Source: Sphingopyxis sp. UBA6723
GTDB taxonomy: Bacteria; Pseudomonadota; Alphaproteobacteria; Sphingomonadales; Sphingomonadaceae
Reading direction: 5' to 3'
NCBI RefSeq assembly: GCF_002454115.1
Contig: NZ_DKIH01000011.1
Coordinates: 395,207 to 438,224, forward strand
DNA length: 43,018 nucleotides
The notes under the pieces are model-generated. The model did not search any database, was not told where the DNA came from, and saw nothing but the letters and a program-made list of their open reading frames with translations. Shown here piece by piece: positions 30,676 to 38,504 of the stretch. Both the position numbers and the translations under genes were made by a program. Every line of letters starts with the position of its first letter. The first letter of the stretch is position 1.

Positions 30676-32970
30676 TCAGGTTATACGCAAGATGCCCGCC
30701 GACGCCATCGCAACAACGCGCACGGGTATTGCCTTCGCCGCCGGACAGCCGCTGGTCCTGTCGTAAAGGCCGAGCGGGAGCAGCGGGTTGAGTTCGGGAT
30801 AATAGCCCGCGACCGAGCCGCGGGACATGGGATAGTCGATGATCGTCAGCCCCTCGACGCGGCGGACGACGCCATCATCGCTGATCGTTTCGAGCGCAAC
30901 TTTCGACCCTGCCGCCAGCCCGCGGTCGGCGATGTCGTCGGCGTTCATGAAAAGCACCATCCGGTCGTTATACACGCCGCGATAGCGGTCGTTGTAGCTG
31001 TAGATCGTGGTGTTGAACTGGTCGTGCGAGCGCACCGTCGCCAGCCGCAGCATCGCCGGGTCGGCGACGGGCGCGTTGACCGCGAGCCCCGGCAGAACCA
31101 GGAAATTGGCCTTGCCGTTCGGGGTCGCCCACGCGCGGCGGCGCGGCGGGATGTCGAGGTGGAAGCCCGTCGGCGCCTTGATCCGCTCCGAAAAGTCCGC
31201 GTAAATCGCGGGATAGACTGCAGCGATCTTGTCGCGGATCAGGCTGTAATCGTCGATATAGCTGGCCCAATCGACCTTGCTGTCGGGCAAGGTCGCCATC
31301 GCCATACGGCAGACGATTTCGGTTTCGGTCAGCAGATGCTCGCTTGGCGGGTCGAGCACGCCGCGCGATGCGGTGACGTTCGACATCGAATCCTCGATGG
31401 TGACAAACTGTTCGCCCGCCGCGGTGACGATCCGCTCGGACCGCGCGATGACGGGCAGGATCAGCGCCTCTTTGCCATGCACCAGATGCCCGCGGTTGAG
31501 CTTGGTTGCGATCCCGACGGTCAGGTCGAGCTGGCGCATCGCATCATAAGACCGATCGGTGTCGGGAACCGCGCGGACAAAATTGCCGCCGAGACCGATG
31601 AAGACCTTAGCGGCCCCCGCCAGCATCGCCTCGATCGATTCGACCGTATGATGGCCATGCTCGCGCGGGGGTTCGAAGCCGAACACCTCGCGCACCTTGT
31701 CGAGATAGGCTTCGCTGGGCTTTTCGTCGATGCCGACGGTGCGGTCGCCCTGGACATTCGAATGGCCGCGGATCGGCGAAATCCCGGCGCCGGGCTTGCC
31801 GAAATTACCCTTGAGCAGCAGCAGATTGGCGATCTGCTGAACCAACTGGGACCCCATCTGGTGCTGGGTAACCCCCATGCCGTAACAGATGATCGTCGCG
31901 TTCGAACGGATGTAGATGTCGGCGCAGCGGCGGATCTGCCCCTCGTCGAGCCCCGAAGCGGCGGCAATCGCGGGCCAGTCTTGCGCGGCGATGTCGGCCT
32001 TGAGCGCCGCAAAACCATCGGTGTGCCCGGCAATGAAGTCGTGGTCGAACACCGTCTCGCCCGCCGCGTCGCGCTCGAACATGACCTTCATCATGCCCTT
32101 GATCAGCGCGAGATCGCCGCCGATCTTGATATGGACGAACTCGCTGGTCACCTCGGTCGATCCGAAGGTCGCCATCTGGACGATGTCCTGCGGTTCGGTG
32201 AAGCGGACCAGCGCGCGTTCGGGCATCGGGTTGACCGCGACGATCGGCACCCCGCGTTTGCGCGCCTCGACCAGCGGGGTCATCATCCGCGGCGCGTTGG
32301 TCCCGGCGTTGTGGCCGATCAGGAAGATCGCTTCGGCATGTTCGAAGTCTTCGAGAATCACCGTCCCCTTGCCGATGCCGATCGCAGGCGTCAGGCCGCG
32401 GCTGGTCGGTTCGTGGCACATGTTCGAACAATCGGGAAAATTGTTCGCGCCAAACTCGCGCACAAAGATCGAATAAACGAACGCCGTCTCGTTCGCGGTA
32501 CGGCCCGAGGTGTAGAATTCTGCCTGGTGCGGGCTGTCGAGCGCGCGCAGATGGCGACCGATCAGCGCAAATGCTTCGTCCCAGCCGACCGGCACATAAT
32601 GGTCGGTCGCAGCATCGTAACGCATCGGTTCGGTCAGCCGCCCCTGCATCTCGAGCCAATAGTCCGATTGCTGCATCAGATCGGACACGCTGTGCTGAGC
32701 AAAAAAGTCGCGCGTCACGCGAAACGTCGTCGCTTCATGCGCGAGCGCCTTGGCGCCATTTTCGCAGAATTCCAGCTTTTTGGTGCAGGTCGCGTCGGGA
32801 AAGGCGCAGCTGGGGCATTTGAAGCCGCCGGGCTGGTTCATCGCGAGCAGCGCGCGCGATCCCTTCCCGACAACGCTCTGTTCCATGAGTACCTTGGCGG
32901 TCGCAGCGGCGGCGCCCCAGCCGCCCGCGGGGCTGGTGTAGGTTCGGTAGCGGGGTTTCTCATCAGCCAT
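30676..32970 (-). CDS. FdhF/YdeP-family molybdopterin oxidoreductase
   Basis: The 764-residue protein belongs to the DMSO-reductase superfamily, closest in pattern to E. coli YdeP and to formate dehydrogenase FdhF. N-terminal cysteines occur at 52 and 55 (CPSC), 62 and 69. The segment NMCHEPTSRGL places Cys185 where FdhF has its selenocysteine molybdenum ligand. YGMGVTQHQMGSQLVQQIANLLLLKGNFGKPGAG and the RSHDQFNT segment bind bis-MGD. There is no twin-arginine signal, so it is cytoplasmic. Formate oxidation is not proven; YdeP itself is linked to acid resistance. It starts 33 bp after the sensor kinase gene, so it is probably in the same transcript as the two-component system. Confidence 0.92.
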   Translation of the reverse strand: MADEKPRYRTYTSPAGGWGAAAATAKVLMEQSVVGKGSRALLAMNQPGGFKCPSCAFPDATCTKKLEFCENGAKALAHEATTFRVTRDFFAQHSVSDLMQQSDYWLEMQGRLTEPMRYDAATDHYVPVGWDEAFALIGRHLRALDSPHQAEFYTSGRTANETAFVYSIFVREFGANNFPDCSNMCHEPTSRGLTPAIGIGKGTVILEDFEHAEAIFLIGHNAGTNAPRMMTPLVEARKRGVPIVAVNPMPERALVRFTEPQDIVQMATFGSTEVTSEFVHIKIGGDLALIKGMMKVMFERDAAGETVFDHDFIAGHTDGFAALKADIAAQDWPAIAAASGLDEGQIRRCADIYIRSNATIICYGMGVTQHQMGSQLVQQIANLLLLKGNFGKPGAGISPIRGHSNVQGDRTVGIDEKPSEAYLDKVREVFGFEPPREHGHHTVESIEAMLAGAAKVFIGLGGNFVRAVPDTDRSYDAMRQLDLTVGIATKLNRGHLVHGKEALILPVIARSERIVTAAGEQFVTIEDSMSNVTASRGVLDPPSEHLLTETEIVCRMAMATLPDSKVDWASYIDDYSLIRDKIAAVYPAIYADFSERIKAPTGFHLDIPPRRRAWATPNGKANFLVLPGLAVNAPVADPAMLRLATVRSHDQFNTTIYSYNDRYRGVYNDRMVLFMNADDIADRGLAAGSKVALETISDDGVVRRVEGLTIIDYPMSRGSVAGYYPELNPLLPLGLYDRTSGCPAAKAIPVRVVAMASAGILRIT

Positions 32971-33003
32971 GGCGACGGGATTAGATCATATCGGGGCGCT
33001 TTT

Positions 33004-34299
33004 CTATCGATCGGCGAATTTTAGCGTGAAGCAGGCGCCGCGTCCGGTCGGCCCTGCGCCACTGGTCAGGTCCATGCCCGCCGCGGCGCACAACCGTCGC
33101 ACAATATCGAGCCCAAGCCCGCTGCCGACGCTTGCCTTTCCTTTGGCAAAAGGTGCGAATGGATCGGCGACCATCCCCATACCGGGGCCGTCGTCGCAAA
33201 TCGTCAGGCAATCCTGCTGAAATTCGATGTGCAGATTGGCCGCAGCCGCATGCTGGAATGCGTTGCCGATCAGATTGTTGAGCACAAGCTGCAACGACGT
33301 CAGATCGGCGATGATCGTCGCATCCCCTGCGACATCGTTCGACACCGCAAGTCGGCTTGCCGGAAAGCGCACCGCCGCCGCCGCGATCGCCTTGTCGACG
33401 ACCGGGCGCAGCGCGACGCTTTGCACCGGCAAGGCATCGCCTTCGCGCGCCAGCGCGAGCAGCAGGTCGAGCGTTTGCGTCATATCGATCATCGCGGTTT
33501 CGATCCGGCGCAGGGCTTCGGGGATCGGCGCGGGCAGGTCGCGGCGTTGCGCGATGACTTCGGCCGCGCCGCGAATGACCGCCAGCGGGGTGCGCAGTTC
33601 GTGGCTGGCATCGCGGGTGAAACTGCGCTCGCGGTCGACAAAGCCGCGGATGCGCTGAAACGCCTGTCCGAGCGCGCCCGCCAGCACCCCGATCTCGTTC
33701 GCCGGATAATCCTCGCGCTGCACGACGGGGACGGTTTCGCTGCCGCCATCGGCGACATCCCTGGCAAGCCGGCTGAGTGGGCGCATGGCGCGATTGGCGA
33801 GCCACCAGCCGAGCAGCGCCATCACCAGCGCGATGAACAGGCTGAGCCCAATCAGGAACTGGATCATCCCATCGCGCACCGGCCGGACGAGCAGATAGCG
33901 GCTGACCTCGGCCACCGCGACCGCAGGCGTGCCGCCGCGCGCCGCGCCGCTACGCCGATCGAGGGTGAAATGCTCGACATGGTAGTGACGCCCCGCCGCC
34001 CCATAAAATTCACGCTGCTCGGGATTGGCGGCAACCTGCGTCGCCAGGTCGGTGGGCAAGTCGGCCGCGCCGGGATAGATTTTGATGTAGGCGACTTCGG
34101 GCGTCTGCAGCTGGCCATCGCGGCGCCAGCCCTCCTGCTGCCGCGCGATTTCGCTGTTCAAAGCGTTGCTGAACAGGCGATCCTCGAGTGTGTAAGCGAA
34201 AATGAAGGTCGCTAGCCCGAACACCGCACTGGTGGCCAGCACGGTGGCGACCAGCGCGGCGATCACGCGGCGGCGCAGACTGTATGACCGCTGCCTCAT
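33004..34299 (-). CDS. Two-component sensor histidine kinase
   Basis: The 431-residue membrane kinase has transmembrane helices near residues 11-37 and 145-167 with a periplasmic sensor of about 105 residues between them, then a HAMP linker (RPLSRLARDVADG). The dimerisation box DASHELRTPL carries phospho-acceptor His233. The ATPase boxes follow as VLNNLIGNAFQHA (N), DDGPGMG (G1) and GSGLGLDIV (G2). Its start overlaps the regulator stop by ATGA. The signal is unknown. The close downstream FdhF/YdeP-type gene and the divergent DJ-1/PfpI gene are the likeliest targets of the pair. Confidence 0.95.
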   Translation of the reverse strand: MRQRSYSLRRRVIAALVATVLATSAVFGLATFIFAYTLEDRLFSNALNSEIARQQEGWRRDGQLQTPEVAYIKIYPGAADLPTDLATQVAANPEQREFYGAAGRHYHVEHFTLDRRSGAARGGTPAVAVAEVSRYLLVRPVRDGMIQFLIGLSLFIALVMALLGWWLANRAMRPLSRLARDVADGGSETVPVVQREDYPANEIGVLAGALGQAFQRIRGFVDRERSFTRDASHELRTPLAVIRGAAEVIAQRRDLPAPIPEALRRIETAMIDMTQTLDLLLALAREGDALPVQSVALRPVVDKAIAAAAVRFPASRLAVSNDVAGDATIIADLTSLQLVLNNLIGNAFQHAAAANLHIEFQQDCLTICDDGPGMGMVADPFAPFAKGKASVGSGLGLDIVRRLCAAAGMDLTSGAGPTGRGACFTLKFADR

Positions 34300-34982
34300 T
34301 GCGGCGCGCTCAGGCGAAAGCCGATGCTGTGGACGGTTGCGATCATCGGCGCGCCGAACGGCTTGTCGACAATCTGACGGAGCAGGTGGATGTGGCTGCG
34401 CAGCGCATCCGACGATGGCGGCTCGTCACCCCACAGCTTGCGCGCGATCTCTGTGCGCGCGACCGGCTGCGGCGATGCTTCGGCGAGCAATAGCAGGATG
34501 TCCCAGAGCAGCGGCGACAGACGGAGCAGCTGACCGGCACGCGTCGCGGTGCGCAGCTGGCGGTCGATGGCCAGCGGGCCGACGACGATGCTGTGCGACT
34601 GTCCCAGCTGCTGCCGCTGCGCCAGCGCCGTGATCCGGGCCGCCAGTTCAGCGAGCGAAAAGGGTTTGACCAGATAGTCGTCGGCGCCGCTCGCAAACCC
34701 AGCCAGCTTGTCGTCCAACGTATCGCGTGCGGTCAGCATCAGGATCGGAATCCGGCGATCGGCACGGCGGCGGATTTCGGCGCACACGCTGATCCCGTCG
34801 CGGCGCGGCAGCGCGAGATCGAGCAGCACGACATCGACAGGGCGCATCAAGGCCTCGCGCACCCCCGCCTCACCGTCGGCGGCATAATGGAGCCGGTGTC
34901 CCAGCGCCTCCAGATAGTCGATGACGTTGCCGGCCAGATCGGCGTTATCCTCGACCAGCAGGATGTCGAATGCGTTGTTCAA
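34296..34982 (-). CDS. OmpR-family response regulator
   Basis: The 228-residue regulator has a receiver domain with acidic residues in ILLVEDNAD, phospho-acceptor Asp55 in VVLLDLALP, and the conserved Lys in DDYLVKPFS. A winged-helix DNA-binding domain follows (LRLSPLLWDILLLLAE, SDALRSHIHLLRQIVDKPF, IATVHSIGFRLSAP). No ATG suits the N-terminus. TTG 34982, with AAGGGA six bases upstream, begins directly before NNAFDILLVED and is the best start; an upstream open frame to 35201 has no support. It is coupled to the kinase by a four-base overlap and is divergent from the DJ-1/PfpI gene, 143 bp away. Confidence 0.93.
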   Translation of the reverse strand: MNNAFDILLVEDNADLAGNVIDYLEALGHRLHYAADGEAGVREALMRPVDVVLLDLALPRRDGISVCAEIRRRADRRIPILMLTARDTLDDKLAGFASGADDYLVKPFSLAELAARITALAQRQQLGQSHSIVVGPLAIDRQLRTATRAGQLLRLSPLLWDILLLLAEASPQPVARTEIARKLWGDEPPSSDALRSHIHLLRQIVDKPFGAPMIATVHSIGFRLSAPQ

Positions 34983-35125
34983 TCCACGTCCCTTACCACG
35001 CCCGCCCAGTTCCCCCACAAAGTCTTGGCGATGCAAGGTCAAAATAGCGTCAAAACGGCTTTCACATCGCCCTGACGCCGCGTCTGCCAGACCGGCGGCA
35101 TCCTGACACCATGTGGAGCGAGACG

Positions 35126-36184
35126 ATGCACAAGCAGAAGAAGAATTTGGCGATGTTGGCGGTCGGCCTGCTGATTGCGGCCCCCCTGCCCGCCCAGGCA
35201 CAGGGCGACATCACGACGAAATCGGACCGCGTATTGCTCGTTGTCAGCAGCCATGGCGCCGACGGCGGCAAAACCCGCCCCGGCTTTGAAATGGACGAAT
35301 TGTCGCAAGCCTATGCGGTGTTCGCCGACAACGGGCTGACCGTCGACATCGCGAGCCCGGCTGGCGGTGTTGTCGTCGCCGATGCGTTCGACCCCCAAAA
35401 GCCCTATAACAGCCGCTTCATCGCCGACCCTGCGGCCAGCGCCAAGCTCGGCTCGACCCTCCCATTGGCCAAAGCCGCCGGCGAAAGTTACGCCGCGGTG
35501 TTCGTCGTCGGCGGCAAGGGCGCGATGTTCGACCTGCCGGTCAATACCGACCTCAAGACGCTGATCGCGCAAACCTATGACGCCGGCGGGGTGATCGGCG
35601 CGGTCTGCCACGGTCCCGCCGTGCTGATGAATGTGCCGATGAAGGACGGCACGTCGCTGATCGCCGGACGCGCCGTGACCGGCATGTCGAACGAGGAAGA
35701 ACTGCTGTTCGGCAAGCGCTGGCTGCCCGCCTTCCCCGTCCTGCTCGAAGACGGCCTGCGCGGTGCCGGCGCCCGGTTCAGCGCAGCGCCGATGATGCTC
35801 AACCATGTCGTCGCCGATGGCCGCATCGTCACCGGGCAGAACCCCTTTTCGACGTTCAGCACCGCCGAGGCCGTGGTTCGTGCGATGGGCCGAAAACCCG
35901 CGCCGCGCGAAACCTTCGCCGACGAACGCAGCATCGCGCTGATCCAGCGGATGCTGGCGGGTGAGGTTGCCGAAGCGCGGCAATCGCTCAAGGCGAACCC
36001 GGCGCACTATGACGTCCCCTTGATCGCCGCCTGGGGGCTGTATCGGTCGAAAACGCCGGGCGCCGACCGGACGATGATCGAAAACGCAATCACCATAATG
36101 GAAGTCGCGCTGCCGCATTATGACGAGCCGCGGCTGGTTGCCGCGATCGCCGAGGCGCGGGGCAAGTTGGCGACGGCGCCGTAG
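35126..36184 (+). CDS. Exported DJ-1/PfpI-family protein with C-terminal extension
   Basis: The 352-residue product (ATG 35126, GGAGCGAG upstream) has a signal peptide (NLAMLAVGLLIAAPLPAQAQ), so it acts outside the cytoplasm, probably in the periplasm. The DJ-1/PfpI core resembles the Hsp31 group: RPGFEMDELSQAY with the conserved Glu, DIASPAGG, VVGGKGAMFDLP, and the nucleophile in AVCHGPAVLM. Hsp31-like proteins are glyoxalases, deglycases or holdases. About 100 residues beyond the core (from RMLAGEVAEARQ) form a helical extension I do not recognise. The two-component system is divergently encoded next to it, so stress-responsive control is plausible. Confidence 0.88.
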   Translation: MHKQKKNLAMLAVGLLIAAPLPAQAQGDITTKSDRVLLVVSSHGADGGKTRPGFEMDELSQAYAVFADNGLTVDIASPAGGVVVADAFDPQKPYNSRFIADPAASAKLGSTLPLAKAAGESYAAVFVVGGKGAMFDLPVNTDLKTLIAQTYDAGGVIGAVCHGPAVLMNVPMKDGTSLIAGRAVTGMSNEEELLFGKRWLPAFPVLLEDGLRGAGARFSAAPMMLNHVVADGRIVTGQNPFSTFSTAEAVVRAMGRKPAPRETFADERSIALIQRMLAGEVAEARQSLKANPAHYDVPLIAAWGLYRSKTPGADRTMIENAITIMEVALPHYDEPRLVAAIAEARGKLATAP

Positions 36185-36250
36185 CGCGACGCAACATTGG
36201 GGGGCGTGATGCGTTAGGTGCGCATCACGCAAGAAGAAGGAATTCCCCCA

Positions 36251-36715
36251 ATGAGCGACGACATCAAGAAGCAGTTCTGGAAAGCCCTGGCCGACAGCCC
36301 CTATGTGATGATCGGCGCGACCGGCGAACGCGAACATCATATCCCGATGAACGCCCAGCTCGACAAGGACGCAGACGGCGCCTTCTGGTTCTTCACCTCG
36401 ACCGACAACCGCTTGGCGGGCGGCGGCCCCGCGATGGCGCAGTTCGCGTCAAAGGGCCATGACCTGTTCGCGTGCATTTCGGGCACGCTTGTCCATGAAA
36501 GCGACCGCGCGGTGCTCGATAAATTGTGGAGCAACGGCGTCGCGGCTTGGTACGAGGGTGGCAAGGACGATCCCAAGCTGGTCCTGCTCCGCTTCGACCT
36601 GGCTGACGCCGAAATCTGGACCGCCGACCCCGGGATCAAGGGCATCTTCAAGCTGATGACCGGCATGACGATGAGGGAAGGCGAACTCGGCCAGCACGCC
36701 GAGGTGACGCTGTAA
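36251..36715 (+). CDS. Pyridoxamine-phosphate-oxidase-like general stress protein
   Basis: The 154-residue protein matches the general stress protein 26 group of the PPOx-like split beta-barrel flavin binders: DIKKQFWKAL at the start, then GAFWFFTSTDNRLA and GHDLFACISGTL. The Trp-rich LDKLWSNGVAAWYEGGKDDPKLVLLRFD and DAEIWTADPG follow. Such proteins bind FMN or FAD, and their substrates are mostly unknown. ATG 36251 is used, with AAGGA upstream. It follows the DJ-1/PfpI gene by 66 bp on the same strand, and the two may form a small stress unit. Confidence 0.9.
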   Translation: MSDDIKKQFWKALADSPYVMIGATGEREHHIPMNAQLDKDADGAFWFFTSTDNRLAGGGPAMAQFASKGHDLFACISGTLVHESDRAVLDKLWSNGVAAWYEGGKDDPKLVLLRFDLADAEIWTADPGIKGIFKLMTGMTMREGELGQHAEVTL

Positions 36716-36723
36716 CTGCAAAT

Positions 36724-36855
36724 CCTCCTTGTCGCGCAGCGATGGGGAGGTGGCAGTCCAGAGGACTGACGGAGGGGCTTTAGCGCCGCCGTCGCGCCCC
36801 CTCCACCCCTCGCTTCGCAAGCGGTCCCCCTCCCCATCGCTGCGCGACGGGGAGG
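36724..36855. repeat. Palindromic intergenic repeat, family G
   Basis: A perfect 19-base inverted pair, TCGCGCAGCGATGGGGAGG (36732-36750) and its complement (36829-36847), encloses two smaller hairpins, GTCC-AGA-GGAC and CGCTT-CGC-AAGCG. It lies between convergent genes and ends six bases before the stop codon of the epimerase gene. Confidence 0.9.
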
Positions 36856-36860
36856 ATCTA

Positions 36861-37847
36861 TCAAACGACGGGCGGCCCAATCCGCCCTTCCCGAAACTCG
36901 AACCCGCCCTCGCGGTCCCGCGCCAGCAGCGCAGGACCGTCGAGGTCCACCCACCGCGCGCGCTGCGCCAGCACGAAAGCGGGTGCGATCGCGAGGCTGG
37001 TCGAGAGCATGCATCCGACCATGATCGACAATCCCGCCGCGTCGGCGGCATCGGCAATCCGCAGCGCCTCGGTCAGCCCGCCTGCCTTGTCGAGCTTGAT
37101 ATTCACCCCGTCGTAAAAGGCACCGATCCGCACGACATCGGCGGCGGTCTGGCAGCTTTCGTCGGCGACGAACGGAATCGGCGCATAAATCGGATCGAGC
37201 AGCGCATCGGCGCCCACCGCGACCGGCTGCTCGATCATCTCGACCCCGAAATCGGCGAGCGCTTCGGCTTCGGCCAGGATATCGAACTGCCCCCAGCTTT
37301 CATTGGCATCGACGATCAGCCGCGCTTCGGGCGCCCCCGTGCGCACCGCGGCCACGCGCAGGCGATCATCGTCGCCAGTCAGCTTGATCTTGAGCAGGCG
37401 ATAGCCATCGGCCTCGGCGGTCGCCGCCTGTTCGGCCATCGCTCCCGGCGATCCCAGCGAAATGGTAAAGGCGGTGACCCGCGCGGTCGGGGCGCCTTCG
37501 CAGCCAACAACCTGCCACAGACGCAGCCCGCGCTGCTTCGCCTCCAGATCCCATAACGCGCAGTCGAGCGCGTTGCGCGCGGCCCCCGGCGCCAGCAGTT
37601 CCTGTACCGCGGCGCGGGCGGTCGCCGCATCCATGTCGGCGATATGCGGCGCGGCGCGCAGGATCGCATTGCGGCACCCCACGGCATCCTCACCCAGATA
37701 AGGGACCGGCGTGCCTTCGCCGCGCCCGATCGCGCCCTCGCCCGCCACCTCGGCGACGATGACATCGACATGGACGCCATGCACCGCAACGAAGTCTGCC
37801 GCGACCGCCCAACGCTCAACGCGCGCGCTTTTCAGTTGGATCGCCAT
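36861..37847 (-). CDS. Dipeptide epimerase, enolase superfamily
   Basis: The 328-residue protein is an enolase-superfamily enzyme of the L-Ala-D/L-Glu epimerase type. The first catalytic lysine is in LLKIKLTG. Metal ligands are in IVDANESW, MIEQP and VADESC. The second lysine is in NIKLDKAGGLTEAL, and LDGP is near the C-terminus. These enzymes epimerise dipeptides, often L-Ala-D-Glu released from murein. No peptidoglycan recycling gene is adjacent, so the exact substrate is open. ATG 37847 (MAIQLKSARVERW) is divergent from the DUF1232 gene, with 24 bp between starts. Confidence 0.92.
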   Translation of the reverse strand: MAIQLKSARVERWAVAADFVAVHGVHVDVIVAEVAGEGAIGRGEGTPVPYLGEDAVGCRNAILRAAPHIADMDAATARAAVQELLAPGAARNALDCALWDLEAKQRGLRLWQVVGCEGAPTARVTAFTISLGSPGAMAEQAATAEADGYRLLKIKLTGDDDRLRVAAVRTGAPEARLIVDANESWGQFDILAEAEALADFGVEMIEQPVAVGADALLDPIYAPIPFVADESCQTAADVVRIGAFYDGVNIKLDKAGGLTEALRIADAADAAGLSIMVGCMLSTSLAIAPAFVLAQRARWVDLDGPALLARDREGGFEFREGRIGPPVV

Positions 37848-37871
37848 GCAGGAAGGCTAGGGTAGATCGCG

Positions 37872-38267
37872 ATGACCGGCAAATCCCTTTCCGAACGCAT
37901 CGGCGACCTCGGCCACCGCCTCGCGGTCGAGGCGCACGCCGCCTGGCTCGCCGCGCGCGACGCGCGGGTGCCTGTGCTCGCGCGCGTTCTCGCGATCGCG
38001 GTTGCGGCCTATGCGCTGTCGCCGATCGACCTGATCCCCGATTTCATTCCGGTGCTGGGCTGGCTCGACGATCTGATCATCGTCCCGCTGGGTTTATGGG
38101 CGGTTCGCCGCCTCATCCCCGCCGCGCTGTGGAACGAACTCCACGCCGCTGCCGAAACCGCGAGCGAGCGTCCGTCGAGCCGCAGCGGCATGGCGTTCAT
38201 CCTGCTGCTGTGGGCGGTGTTACTGTATCTGCTCTATTGGGCGGTGCGCACGTCGCCGGTGCATTGA
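37872..38267 (+). CDS. DUF1232 (YkvA-type) membrane protein
   Basis: The 131-residue protein contains the DUF1232 core, with AYALSPIDLIPDFIPVLG followed by WLDDLIIVP at about residues 47-75. The core is partly membrane-embedded, and a C-terminal hydrophobic helix (MAFILLLWAVLLYLLYWAV) follows. The SPIDLIPD signature is diagnostic. The function of the family is not established. It is divergent from the epimerase gene with only 24 bp between starts, so their promoters must overlap the opposite genes. A family F palindrome lies downstream. Confidence 0.92.
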   Translation: MTGKSLSERIGDLGHRLAVEAHAAWLAARDARVPVLARVLAIAVAAYALSPIDLIPDFIPVLGWLDDLIIVPLGLWAVRRLIPAALWNELHAAAETASERPSSRSGMAFILLLWAVLLYLLYWAVRTSPVH

Positions 38268-38318
38268 ACGGCGAGATTATACGGACGCCCGCTTTGGGGT
38301 GGGGAGCTGCCCTAATGT

Positions 38319-38472
38319 CCTCTCCCCTTGAGAGAGAGGATAGCGCAGCTTGCTCCGTAAGGAGCTAGCGAAGCTTGGTGAGGGGGTGCGCCGCCAGCGG
38401 ACGCAAAACCCCTCATAACTGCGACTAGGCAGCAAGCTGCCAAGCCTCCGTATCTCCCCCTCGAGGGGAGAG
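38319..38472. repeat. Palindromic intergenic repeat, family F, copy 2
   Basis: Hairpins include GCTCC-GTAA-GGAGC and GGCAG-CAAG-CTGCC, matching positions of GCCAG/CTGGC and CCGCT/AGCGG in copy 1. The end hairpin is CTCCCC-CTCGA-GGGGAG. Inner arms GGTGAGGGG and CCCCTCA pair as in copy 1. It lies between the convergent DUF1232 and PHB depolymerase genes. Confidence 0.88.
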
Positions 38473-38504
38473 AAAAGAATTGGGCCACGTCCGAACCGGT
38501 CGCC

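Noticed and set aside
30436..33024. Plus-strand open frame of 862 codons opposite the FdhF-like gene
   Set aside because: It is antisense to a clear molybdopterin oxidoreductase and overlaps mobA out of frame. Composition is typical of a GC-rich shadow.
35039..36340. Minus-strand open frame of 433 codons opposite the DJ-1/PfpI gene
   Set aside because: The plus strand encodes a signal peptide and DJ-1 motifs with a ribosome-binding site. The minus frame is His/Arg-rich with no motif.
1186..38472. Dispersed palindromes as a CRISPR array or integron attachment sites
   Set aside because: The elements are not tandem, have no regular spacers, and no cas or integrase gene is present.
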